Position numbers and translations under genes: made by a program | Source: Prevotella sp. | GTDB lineage: Bacteria; Bacteroidota; Bacteroidia; Bacteroidales; Bacteroidaceae | Direction of reading: 5' to 3' | Assembly (NCBI GenBank): GCA_016284635.1 | Contig: JAEEPF010000003.1 | Span: 1 to 52,084, forward strand | Length of the DNA stretch: 52,084 nt | Part shown: piece by piece, positions 45,206 to 52,084 of the stretch | How positions within the stretch are numbered: the first letter of the stretch is position 1 | How the letters are laid out: each line of letters begins with the position of its first letter | The notes under the pieces: model-generated | The model's input: the letters and a program-made list of their open reading frames with translations, nothing else | Told to the model about the DNA's origin: nothing | Databases searched by the model: none

Positions 45206-45643
45206 TCATTCGCTTTCTAGATTCTTCAGAATTTTCTTGAACTCCTTGGCGCCTACTGCGGTGTTCAGGTCAAGAAACATATAGCCGCACTTCTGCTGCT
45301 CATGTTCCTCTGCCTTGATCTCCTCCAGCATCTCCTCTGCTTCCTTAGTGAATCTGGGTGTCAGGATGTCGAACATCGCCATGGCATCGAAGCCCTTATC
45401 CTTGGCAAAGACCTTCAGACATGCCACCATCTGCGACAGGGCATAAGTCCTTACGAAAGTTCCGTAGTAGTCGAAACCATAGCCCATCATGTCTCTGGCC
45501 AACTGCACTCCCAGTTTCTCACCCTCTTCGCACAGCATTGCCAATTCTTCAAATGGCAGCTTCACGCCATCTACAGGGTTCTCATCACGGTCATAAACCA
45601 ACTTGTTCAGACCGTTACCATTCTTAGTCTTTTTCTGTTTCAT
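45206..45643 (-). CDS. Hypothetical protein, 145 residues
   Basis: Starts MKQKKTKNGNGLNKLVYDRD. Mostly helical: PFEELAMLCEEGEKLGVQLA, then YGTFVRTYALSQMVACLKVF and an acidic EEMLEEIKAEEHEQQ segment. No family recognised. Both ends are bordered by the same AT-rich repeat, so the gene could have moved or been duplicated as a cassette (inference). Confidence 0.65.
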   Translation of the reverse strand: MKQKKTKNGNGLNKLVYDRDENPVDGVKLPFEELAMLCEEGEKLGVQLARDMMGYGFDYYGTFVRTYALSQMVACLKVFAKDKGFDAMAMFDILTPRFTKEAEEMLEEIKAEEHEQQKCGYMFLDLNTAVGAKEFKKILKNLESE

Positions 45644-45685
45644 AAATGCTTAAAAATTAATTTGTTACTATTTGAAACCATTTTC

Positions 45686-45758
45686 CGTAATTTCTCGTAA
45701 TTGTCCGTAATATTATTATGGTCAATTATGGTTTATTATGGCAATTCGTTTCTTAAAA
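45686..45758. repeat. AT-rich dispersed repeat, second copy
   Basis: CGTAATTTCTCGTAATTGTCC-type units then TTATTATGGTCAATTATGG and GGCAATTCGTTTCTTA, close to 45139-45204; the pair flanks the 145-residue gene in direct orientation. Confidence 0.8.
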
Positions 45759-45769
45759 TCATTCGTTTT

Positions 45770-46015
45770 TTAATCAATCACTATCTCTGTGGTGCCTTTC
45801 AGGCGCACCACGCCTCCCCCTTTACCAGCATTCTTCATACCGTCGCTCATCTGCCACTGCTTGCACTTGAACTTCTGCTCAACCTTCAGCATCATCGTGG
45901 CGCAAACCCTTGTGCCGTCGCTCTGAATACACTTGTGTTGACAACTGGCGCAACAGCGCTTCACTTTCACACCGTGAGCGTTCCTGACGCTCGTAATTCT
46001 AATCTCCTTTGCCAT
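45770..46015 (-). CDS. Small cysteine-rich protein, 81 residues
   Basis: MAKEIRITSVRNAHGVKVKR followed by CCASCQHKC, a later C in TRVCATMML and FKCKQW. The C-x2-C-x3-C spacing with further Cys suggests a small zinc-binding fold. Conserved-looking but not recognised as a named family. It is in the leftward gene series that leads to the primase-like gene. Confidence 0.65.
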   Translation of the reverse strand: MAKEIRITSVRNAHGVKVKRCCASCQHKCIQSDGTRVCATMMLKVEQKFKCKQWQMSDGMKNAGKGGGVVRLKGTTEIVID

Positions 46016-46027
46016 AGCTTTATTATC

Positions 46028-46141
46028 CTATATAAAAATTTGTTTCAGTTCTATACTAACCTCTTGCTCATCATCTACATCCGGCTCAAACATCATTGCC
46101 AGATCTATCAATGTTCCTACGCAAATAATTTTTGGTTTCAT
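46028..46141 (-). CDS. Possible 37-residue protein
   Basis: ATG at 46141, MKPKIICVGTLIDLAMMFEP, then an acidic DVDDEQEVSIELKQIFI end. It fits exactly between the 81- and 111-residue genes in the same direction and has protein-like composition, but no good ribosome site is seen. Confidence 0.4.
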   Translation of the reverse strand: MKPKIICVGTLIDLAMMFEPDVDDEQEVSIELKQIFI

Positions 46142-46160
46142 AATCGACAGTATTAATTGG

Positions 46161-46496
46161 TTATGACTCTCTTGAACTCTTCTTCAGACCTCTCAACTCT
46201 GCTTTTACATTTTTCAGTTCCTCCTTCAGTTGAGTGACCTCTTCTTGCAGACGTCTCTCTGCGCTGCCATCCTCAGTCGCACGAAGCAGACTGCGAATCT
46301 CGTCACGAGTCATGAAGTCCTTACGTTCCAGTCCTACGTGGATGCAGAATCCTTCTACCAGGCTCTGCTCGTTGAAGTACATGTAACCTTCGCCCTCAAC
46401 GTCCAACAGATAACCGTTCTTTACTGTTCTCAGCGTGATGTTCAGCTTGGGCTGTCTCACTGATTCAGTAGCTGCTTGCTTTTTTCTTCTAGCCAT
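46161..46496 (-). CDS. Small coiled-coil protein, 111 residues
   Basis: Basic start (MARRKKQAATE), a beta-strand part (NGYLLDVEGEGYMYFNEQSL), then RDEIRSLLRA and a C-terminal coiled coil (ERRLQEEVTQLKEELKNVKA). First gene of the leftward cassette and thus a candidate regulator of it; binding to DNA is not shown. No family recognised. Confidence 0.65.
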   Translation of the reverse strand: MARRKKQAATESVRQPKLNITLRTVKNGYLLDVEGEGYMYFNEQSLVEGFCIHVGLERKDFMTRDEIRSLLRATEDGSAERRLQEEVTQLKEELKNVKAELRGLKKSSRES

Positions 46497-46585
46497 TGCT
46501 TTTACCTTTTTAATTATTTATTTTGTTGTTCTTTATCAGCGCGTCTGGGAGTTCGTTGAGTCCGCTCGCATCTGATTTTCGGTTG

Positions 46586-46625
46586 CAAAGGTATATGAGC
46601 TACAGAACTGATATAAGCTACAGAA
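46586..46625 (-). promoter_or_regulatory. Promoter and possible operator of the small-gene/primase cassette
   Basis: TACCTTTG on the minus strand (46593-46586) is a -7 box about 90 bases before the ATG at 46496. Upstream, AGCTACAGAA occurs twice (46598-46607 and 46616-46625), 18 bases apart, across the place of the -33 element: a typical position for a repressor site. Confidence 0.55.
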
Positions 46626-46691
46626 AGTTTGTTTGTTAAAGAGTGTTTAGGCCTTCAAATCGCCTGTATTCAAAGGGCATACAAAGAAAGC

Positions 46692-46722
46692 GGCCAGACT
46701 TCATTATCTGAAATCTGACCGT
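46692..46722 (-). terminator. Terminator-like hairpin after the 375-residue gene
   Basis: Leftward CGGTCAGA (46722-46715) pairs with TCTGGCCG (46699-46692) with one G-T pair, followed by CTTTCTTTG. Confidence 0.6.
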
Positions 46723-46757
46723 CTATTATGTTTTTCAGCTTAGTCTTAGCTCACTTT

Positions 46758-47885
46758 TTATGGCTTCACTCGATACTTGTCAAGCAATGGAAGCACGTTT
46801 TTGAACTTCGCAGGCATCTGTGTACTGGTGATTTTTCCCTTGTCGATGTTTGTGTATTTGTCTACGTCGTTCTTTCCAAAGAACAATTTCTGTAACTGGC
46901 TCGAACCCTTTGACTGAGGCAACAACTCATAAGAATACAGATAGCCCACAATGTTCTGCCAGGTGACGGCGGTAGCATCGCCCTCTCTACTCTCAAACAG
47001 ATCCCAAAGGGCTTTCGAGAGTTCCAGGTCTTGACCCTCTAGCACATAGTCGCCCACATTGAGCACATTTCTTATCATCTGCTTGATATTCTCTTCAGTG
47101 GCAGGCAGCACCCATTCGCCCTTCTCAATAAACGAATCAATGTTCCTCAAAACGATACGCCGTTTATCTGTAAGCGTCTTATTACGCTCATTGTTAAGCT
47201 GCTTTAGCTCTTGCATTCTTTTCTGAATCAGAGCCAGCCTATATACAAATAGGAAGAGAGCACTAATCTTCTCGTCAACACGATTGTCGTCCACAAGTGT
47301 AAAAAACAGACGACCCAGTTTGCTGGTGTTGCCAAGCTTTAGCACGCCTATTTCATATTCGAAGAAGTTTCTCAATGCCGCATAGTTGCGCCATGCTTTT
47401 CTGCATTCAGCCTCTTCATCTAACACGTCAAAGTTTATTTCGCCATCCTTCTTCTCTGTGGCAACCATCTTGCTTACAAGACTATCGAAGATGCCAGAGG
47501 CAAAGAGCTCCAGCAAGATTCTCAGTCTATACTGCTCCAGTTTCTCCAACGTAGGTGCACCAAAACACTCCGTTTCTTTCCATGTCTTGTATTCTTGTTG
47601 AGCTGCTTCTTTTAGTGCCTCATTCTCTTTCTTCTCTTTGTCGAAAATGGCCTTGAAGTCAGCATCTGCTTGTGGTGTACCAAAGTCTTTCTTGGCAACA
47701 GGTACTTCCTGCTGTGCTACTTCTGGAGTTGTCACTTCCTCGTATTCTGCCTCCTCAGCATCGTCCTTGAAGAAATTCCTGATTAAATCGTTCAGTACTC
47801 GCTCTGGCACTTGGCCAATATTTACCTCCTTGTGGTGGTCGTTGTGGATAGCACCCGGCTCATAATGATATTTCTCGCTACTCAT
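46758..47885 (-). CDS. Unknown protein with N-terminal His/Asp motif (operon gene 4)
   Basis: 375 residues. Residues 8-23 read YEPGAIHNDHHKEVNI, a motif also found in the two genes upstream. After a Glu/Pro-rich linker (about 40-75, EEAEYEEVTTPEVAQQEV) the rest is helical: LEQYRLRILLELFASGIFD, then ALFLFVYRLALIQKRMQEL, and a C-terminal part with WQNIVGYLYSYELLPQSKG. Its start overlaps the stop of the 415-residue gene by 4 bases (ATGA), showing translational coupling. No family recognised. Last gene of the operon; a hairpin follows. Confidence 0.75.
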   Translation of the reverse strand: MSSEKYHYEPGAIHNDHHKEVNIGQVPERVLNDLIRNFFKDDAEEAEYEEVTTPEVAQQEVPVAKKDFGTPQADADFKAIFDKEKKENEALKEAAQQEYKTWKETECFGAPTLEKLEQYRLRILLELFASGIFDSLVSKMVATEKKDGEINFDVLDEEAECRKAWRNYAALRNFFEYEIGVLKLGNTSKLGRLFFTLVDDNRVDEKISALFLFVYRLALIQKRMQELKQLNNERNKTLTDKRRIVLRNIDSFIEKGEWVLPATEENIKQMIRNVLNVGDYVLEGQDLELSKALWDLFESREGDATAVTWQNIVGYLYSYELLPQSKGSSQLQKLFFGKNDVDKYTNIDKGKITSTQMPAKFKNVLPLLDKYRVKP

Positions 47886-49129
47886 TTCTCAGGTAATTTG
47901 GGTAAGTCATCATTTTTATCAATCTCAATGTGGCGACTCTTATCATCATGGTGTGAGCCTGACGCATAGTAGTTGCCTTTTACGATGGTAGGATTGTCGC
48001 GCTTATCTAAAATCTTCTGCTTGATTTCGTTAGCACGTTCCATCCAAGCCTTAGTACCCGTCAGAAGAGAGTTTACTTGTGTGAATACATCGTAACTGGT
48101 ACCAGGCTGTAATCTCAGCAATTCAACCTCAATGTTTTCTACAGGGATTGATGCTTTGATTGCATCTGCCATTCTTTGTGCCATTTGAGCTACTTGTGAA
48201 TTCAAAGAATCAACTTTGGCTTTCATTTCCTGTAGTTCGCTCATTACTTCGTCATAGCTCTTAATGTTGTTCTTGTCGAGGAATTGTCTTAGTTCTTCAG
48301 GGAACAATGTTGTGCAAAGTTCATCTAATGTTTCATTGTCCTGAGGTGTGTCCTTTTGAATCTTTAAGAGTTCTTTCAGATGTCTGTTGATTTTAGATTT
48401 TCCATCCTCAGTATCAGATAAATCATCTATACGTTCTTTCAAGGCTGCATAGAAGATGTAAACGTACTTGTGGTTACTTTTCTGCACCCTCATATTATTT
48501 GCAATGGCAGCGAAGTCTCTGTTTCCATTATCAACAATACGTCGAATCATAACGGAATAGACCAATTTCAAGAAATCCCAGTGTCTTTCCAGCAATTTTA
48601 ACAACTCGTTCTGTTTGTCTAAGTTACTGTCGCCGAAATCTCTTCTTATTCGAATGAAAGCATGAAGCAGTGCCAGATATCCACTTTTTGTTTGATCTCC
48701 GTAGACTTTCAGCTTTCTCAATTCGTCGTTTACACGATTTTCTAATTGTTCCCAGTCTTCATCATCCGACAAACGATCATAAGTGGTCAGTATATCAATA
48801 AATTCATCCAGTCTAACACTCTCATTATTTTTTGCCCACGAAAAAGCCAAATCAACGACATCAAAGGATGGGATAACCTTTCCATGAATATCATCGAAAG
48901 CCACCATTCTATTCATGACTCCTTGAAGCCATACATTTCTCCATTTGCCAAGACAATAGTCGCGGTAAATATCCTTCAAAGAATCCAGCAGATAAATCTG
49001 ATCGTTATCTTCTGTACATGCATTTACAGATCGTTCAATGTTTATTGAATCACCTCCCCTTATTTCTCGATAACCTTCAAAACATTCTTTGATAGGTATT
49101 ATAACGTATTCATCCCAATAGTTCATCAT
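47882..49129 (-). CDS. Unknown protein with C-terminal His/Asp motif (operon gene 3)
   Basis: 415 residues (MMNYWDEYVIIPIKECFEGY). The N-terminal 300 residues are alpha-helical and rich in charged residues; a coiled coil follows (about 300-335, YDEVMSELQEMKAKVDSLN). The C terminus (388-403) reads YASGSHHDDKSRHIEI, matching the motif of its neighbours. No catalytic motif is seen. Two bases separate it from the upstream 217-residue gene. The motif at its very end and at the very start of the next gene stand back to back in the operon. Confidence 0.75.
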   Translation of the reverse strand: MMNYWDEYVIIPIKECFEGYREIRGGDSINIERSVNACTEDNDQIYLLDSLKDIYRDYCLGKWRNVWLQGVMNRMVAFDDIHGKVIPSFDVVDLAFSWAKNNESVRLDEFIDILTTYDRLSDDEDWEQLENRVNDELRKLKVYGDQTKSGYLALLHAFIRIRRDFGDSNLDKQNELLKLLERHWDFLKLVYSVMIRRIVDNGNRDFAAIANNMRVQKSNHKYVYIFYAALKERIDDLSDTEDGKSKINRHLKELLKIQKDTPQDNETLDELCTTLFPEELRQFLDKNNIKSYDEVMSELQEMKAKVDSLNSQVAQMAQRMADAIKASIPVENIEVELLRLQPGTSYDVFTQVNSLLTGTKAWMERANEIKQKILDKRDNPTIVKGNYYASGSHHDDKSRHIEIDKNDDLPKLPEK

Positions 49130-49131
49130 AA

Positions 49132-49785
49132 TTAGAATTTATCAATTAGTTTTTGAGCCCCATCCTCATCGCTATTCACATTCAGATGTTTGCTGTGGTC
49201 ATTATGTTGAGCCCCATCCTCATATTTGTGTTCAATCTTCACACTTGTTGGTTTCTTCTGAGGTTCAATAAAATCAGTAAGGATTCCTGAAATGGCTTCC
49301 TCATCGCCTTTACTTGGATTACGCACCAACTCACGAAGCATCATCTTAATAGCTTTTGCATCTTGAATGTCACAAGCGTCTTTGGCATAATTAGCAATGA
49401 CAGGTATAGCCAATAGTGAATCTAACGGCATCTCAATGGGCTTACCTTCATCCTCTTCCATTTCTGGAGGCAATGGTGGGTTCTCATAATAGTCAACCAA
49501 AGCCGTCAAATTCTTATTTTTATTAACCAACTCGTCATTGGCCTTTTTCATAATAGACAACTGCGATTCCAGACCCTCAATTTTCTCTTGTAATGATGAG
49601 ATGATGTTATCTTTTTGACGGATAACAGTCTCTTTCATTATCTCCTGAGTCACCTTGATAGCATGGCCAACTTTTTTGTTAGCGTATGCCTCCATCTGGA
49701 GCTTTGGGTCAAGTTCTTGCTTACTTGGCTGCAAGCCTTCTACCTCTTTGCGAAGTATGTCAAAAAACTCTTTGTCAGCTTTCAT
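49132..49785 (-). CDS. Unknown protein with coiled coil and C-terminal His/Asp motif (operon gene 2)
   Basis: 217 residues. A coiled coil spans about 50-98 (IISSLQEKIEGLESQLSIMK), then an acidic Pro-rich stretch (ENPPLPPEMEEDEG) and a helical part. Residues 188-203 read YEDGAQHNDHSKHLNV, the best match to the N-terminal motif of the 375-residue protein. No family recognised. Begins 14 bases after the 223-residue gene. Confidence 0.75.
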   Translation of the reverse strand: MKADKEFFDILRKEVEGLQPSKQELDPKLQMEAYANKKVGHAIKVTQEIMKETVIRQKDNIISSLQEKIEGLESQLSIMKKANDELVNKNKNLTALVDYYENPPLPPEMEEDEGKPIEMPLDSLLAIPVIANYAKDACDIQDAKAIKMMLRELVRNPSKGDEEAISGILTDFIEPQKKPTSVKIEHKYEDGAQHNDHSKHLNVNSDEDGAQKLIDKF

Positions 49786-49799
49786 CTTCCACTTTTCTT

Positions 49800-50471
49800 T
49801 TAAAAGGGTAAACTATCTGGGTCATATTCCAAAAGAACTTGATCAGAACCTATTAGCGTTGCTTGCGGCTCAAATCTTTTCTCTTCGATGACGTCTATCA
49901 GCTTCAATTTCTCTTCCTTTGATGGGAAAAGAGCTAATAACTCGCGTATAGTGTCCTGCTCATAATCTTCTGTAATATCTTTCCAGTCCCAAAGAGTTTG
50001 GGTAAGTTCTGCTACAGGATGGGGATGGGGAATAAGGTCACTATTGTATCTTGCTGTAATAGAATGAGCCATTGCATCAAACGCGCCAAAATAGTCCTCA
50101 CCATAGTCCTGCCCCTCCATTAGTTGAAGCACATAATCAATCTTCTCAGGGCGATCCTCTTGAAGATATAAAATGGCATATACCATCGACATCACAAGAT
50201 TAGCCGCATATCTCCAGCCCATATTGCCTTTTGCTATCCACAGCCATTCTCTGACATTAAGCTCAGGGTGAGGGTCATACATCGCCAACGTGGCAATATA
50301 ATATGCCTCGTTGAAAGCTTTCTCTGCATCGAACTTGAAATAATAAGGCCTATCCTTTACTCGCAGATATACCTTATACAGTTCTTTATTCAAATCGTCG
50401 CTACGCAGAAAGTCATCCAGCGTGCGACGATCAGTATATACAAAATCTCGCGGTAGTTTTTCTATCTTCAT
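49800..50471 (-). CDS. Unknown protein, 223 residues (operon gene 1)
   Basis: Starts MKIEKLPRDFVYTDRRTLDD. Helical, with ELNVREWLWIAKGNMGWRYA and NLVMSMVYAILYLQEDRPEK; no signal peptide. It lacks the His/Asp motif of genes 2-4 but is tightly linked to them (14-base gap). No family recognised. The region is visibly more AT-rich than the enzyme genes. Confidence 0.7.
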   Translation of the reverse strand: MKIEKLPRDFVYTDRRTLDDFLRSDDLNKELYKVYLRVKDRPYYFKFDAEKAFNEAYYIATLAMYDPHPELNVREWLWIAKGNMGWRYAANLVMSMVYAILYLQEDRPEKIDYVLQLMEGQDYGEDYFGAFDAMAHSITARYNSDLIPHPHPVAELTQTLWDWKDITEDYEQDTIRELLALFPSKEEKLKLIDVIEEKRFEPQATLIGSDQVLLEYDPDSLPF

Positions 50472-50510
50472 ATTATGCTACCTTGTTGAATTGTTCGTTT
50501 CCGTAAATAA

Positions 50511-50915
50511 TCAATAAAAGTGTCCGTATCTGATTTCAAACACATTTTTGTTGCCGTTCTCGCCAAAGGGTATCTTCGTGCGAGTAACAAATGTTCCAGA
50601 GTGATTGACCCATACGTGTGGTTCAATGAAAGCGATATATCCCCATTCATCCTCATCGTCCTCACGAAACTCATACATGTGAAAACCTTTGGGGCATTCC
50701 TTGTGGTCAAATCTTTGGTCAAGATACCACCCACGAATGCAATGCTTCCTGCCGTCAGCAGTCTCAATGCCGATGTAGTATTTGTCGAAAGATTGGAGGA
50801 ACTTAATCATACTTACATCGCCAATATGGCTCTCAAATTCGTGTCTGTAAACGTGCGCCAAATCATCAACTTGATAGGCTTGTTGTCCTCGAATAGCTGC
50901 TTCAACTATATACAA
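50511..50915 (-). CDS. Hypothetical protein, 134 residues
   Basis: From ATG at 50915 (MYIVEAAIRGQQAYQVDDLA); a later Met at residue 36 is a possible start. Contains KYYIGIETADGRKHCIRGWY and a Trp-rich beta part (DEWGYIAFIEPHVWVNHSG). Not recognised. It lies 39 bases upstream of the four-gene operon in the same direction and could be its first gene. The ISL3-type element inserted about 50 bases upstream may have cut it from its own promoter. Confidence 0.6.
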   Translation of the reverse strand: MYIVEAAIRGQQAYQVDDLAHVYRHEFESHIGDVSMIKFLQSFDKYYIGIETADGRKHCIRGWYLDQRFDHKECPKGFHMYEFREDDEDEWGYIAFIEPHVWVNHSGTFVTRTKIPFGENGNKNVFEIRYGHFY

Positions 50916-50967
50916 AAATTATACACTATTTCGGTATTTACTTCTTTTCAGGAATATTGTAAAAACT

Positions 50968-50990
50968 GGTTCTACAGGATTTAGTGTGAG
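50968..50990. repeat. Candidate terminal inverted repeat of the ISL3-type element
   Basis: GGTTCTACAGGATTTAGTGTG begins at 50968, just after the transposase stop. ISL3 elements begin with GG-type ends such as GGnTCTnnn. The other end is off-window, so it cannot be confirmed here. Confidence 0.4.
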
Positions 50991-52084
50991 TTAACTTAAC
51001 GAATTTAACACAAGGAAGTCTTTATGCAACGTCAAGCCTCCATAGAAGAAGAGTACAGCAATGCGGAATCTCTCCACATCGCGATAGCCTCTGCCAACGG
51101 TCTGCAGTTCCTGAATGGAACCGTTCATTCGTTCGGCCTTGCCGTTGTTGCGCCCCATGCAGAGAGCATTGATAATGCCCTTCTGATGACGGTCGAACAT
51201 TTCGATGACCTTGGTTATCTCTGGGATATTGGCAGCCAACGCACGCTGACGCCACATCATGTAAAGCGTAAACGCCTCGGCCCTGTCCAACTTGCCTTTG
51301 ATGATATCACGGAAGTCCTCCTTGATGCGCCATGCACGGGACACCTCGTAGTTTGCATTGACAATAGCGTCAAACTTTATCTGCTGCTTGTCTGTGAGTC
51401 TGGCGGTATCCTTCAGAAAGAGGTATCTCGTCCGCTTGAGGTATTCGTTGGACTTCACTTCACGTCTGCGTACAGCATCAACGGCAGCATTGAGGTGCTT
51501 GACCAGATGAAACTTGTCGTGGCAGATGGCTGCCAACGGCATCAACTCCTTGACTGCATCCCTGAAAGGATCCCACATGTCGATACTTGCGGTAAGCACG
51601 TTTGCTCGTTGGATAGGATTCAAAGCCTTGCAAATCAGTGCCTTCGCATCCTCCTTCTTCCTGCCTCCGACTACTTCAAGCACCGTTCCGTCGTCATCAT
51701 AGAGGATACTGGCGAAGTCACGTCCGTGCACGGACTTCTCATCTATATGTATATGGTTATGCGACTTTATCTTGCTGCGATGCAAAAGGCCAAACTCCAC
51801 GGCGCGTTCCATGACGTGGTGGACCTGGTCGAACGTCAGCAGGAGAAGCCTCGAAGTTGCCCTCTGGCTCTTCGTCTCCAGAAGCGTGTCTATCGTTTTT
51901 TTTCGAGCATGGATGTCAAGCGCTCCCCTGCATCCGCCCAGGGAACATCCAGACTCAGGATCTTCCCATCCACGCGATACCTCGGGATGCGAGCCGTGAT
52001 GTATGTCTGGCACTGCCACAAGTCCAGATGCCGCCATGTGCGCTCCGGACGGAAATCGTATATCGGGAACTTCTTCCCTGCTAC
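50991..52084 (-). mobile_element. ISL3-family transposase, N terminus off-window, frameshift at A8
   Basis: From the window edge the minus strand reads FPIYDFRPERTWRHLDLWQC to TSMLEKKR and a stop, then continues in the -1 frame from KKTIDTLLETKSQ to the end at 50991. ISL3 hallmarks: HIDEKSVHG, SIDMWDPFRDAVKELMPLAA, CHDKFHLVKHLNAAVDAVRR and NNGKAERMNGSIQEL, i.e. the DDE residues in context. The break lies at eight A (51903-51896): a frameshift mutation, a sequencing error, or a working A-AAA-AAA slippery site. A longer in-frame start to 52037 is a chance extension in the wrong frame. Confidence 0.85.

Noticed and set aside
50468-50767. Alternative 99-codon frame overlapping the 134-residue gene
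   Set aside because: The overlapping frame at 50511-50915 has clearly more protein-like composition.
51904-52037. N-terminal extension of the transposase in the -1 frame
   Set aside because: The conserved N-terminal sequence (FPIYDFRPERTW, LDLWQC) is in the other frame, so this part is a chance open stretch.

Overview
The window reads as Bacteroidota, most likely a rumen or gut Prevotella (Xylanibacter/Segatella group). The reasons are paired SusC/SusD genes, the Bacteroidota promoter pattern (TTTG, about 20 bases, TAnnTTTG), short lipoprotein signals, xylan-degrading enzymes in the gene order of the Prevotella xylan utilization (xus) locus, and many short dispersed repeats that sit between genes and inside them.

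Layout. 1-2029 is the N-terminal part of a SusC-like transporter read leftward. 2401-2716 is a scar: a piece of a tyrosine recombinase abuts the tail of an unrelated gene and a terminator. 2724-10865 is a leftward operon of carbohydrate enzymes (GH31, GH10 xylanase, double-domain esterase, GH97) behind a good promoter. 11008-13256 is a small accessory block: HU-like protein and 'smalltalk' small protein leftward, DUF4248-like protein and a frameshifted M15 peptidase rightward, with a 36-base perfect AT palindrome and a 24-base inverted repeat between them. 13294-19041 is a leftward pair: GH3 and a large esterase/GH43/CBM6 protein. From 19247 transcription turns rightward: two GH43 enzymes, then the xus core (SusC, SusD, SusC, SusD, XusE-like lipoprotein), a GH10-fold protein that appears to have lost its catalytic residues, a secreted protein with repeated carbohydrate-binding-like modules, and a GH3 enzyme (to 40864). 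40878-46496 is a second accessory block read leftward: an intact copy of the M15 peptidase, a BT4734/DUF3987-type primase-helicase-like protein and several small proteins. 46758-50915 holds a tight operon of unknown proteins, three of which share a 16-residue His/Asp motif. 50968-52084 is one end of an ISL3-family insertion sequence.

How the parts work together. The xylan genes form a complete surface system: binding proteins and endo-acting GH10 at the cell surface, SusC/SusD pairs for oligosaccharide import, and esterases, GH43, GH3, GH31 and GH97 that strip side chains and release sugars. No sensor/regulator gene of this locus is visible, so it must lie elsewhere. The xylan locus is bracketed by two inverted copies of the M15 peptidase gene and by accessory genes that often travel together in Bacteroidota.

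Most notable: (1) the unknown operon with the shared His/Asp motif; (2) the GH10-fold pseudoenzyme in the xus core; (3) several different families of dispersed repeats that have entered coding regions in frame and even supply start codons and signal peptides; two of them are 7-base tandem repeats that could change reading frame by slippage.
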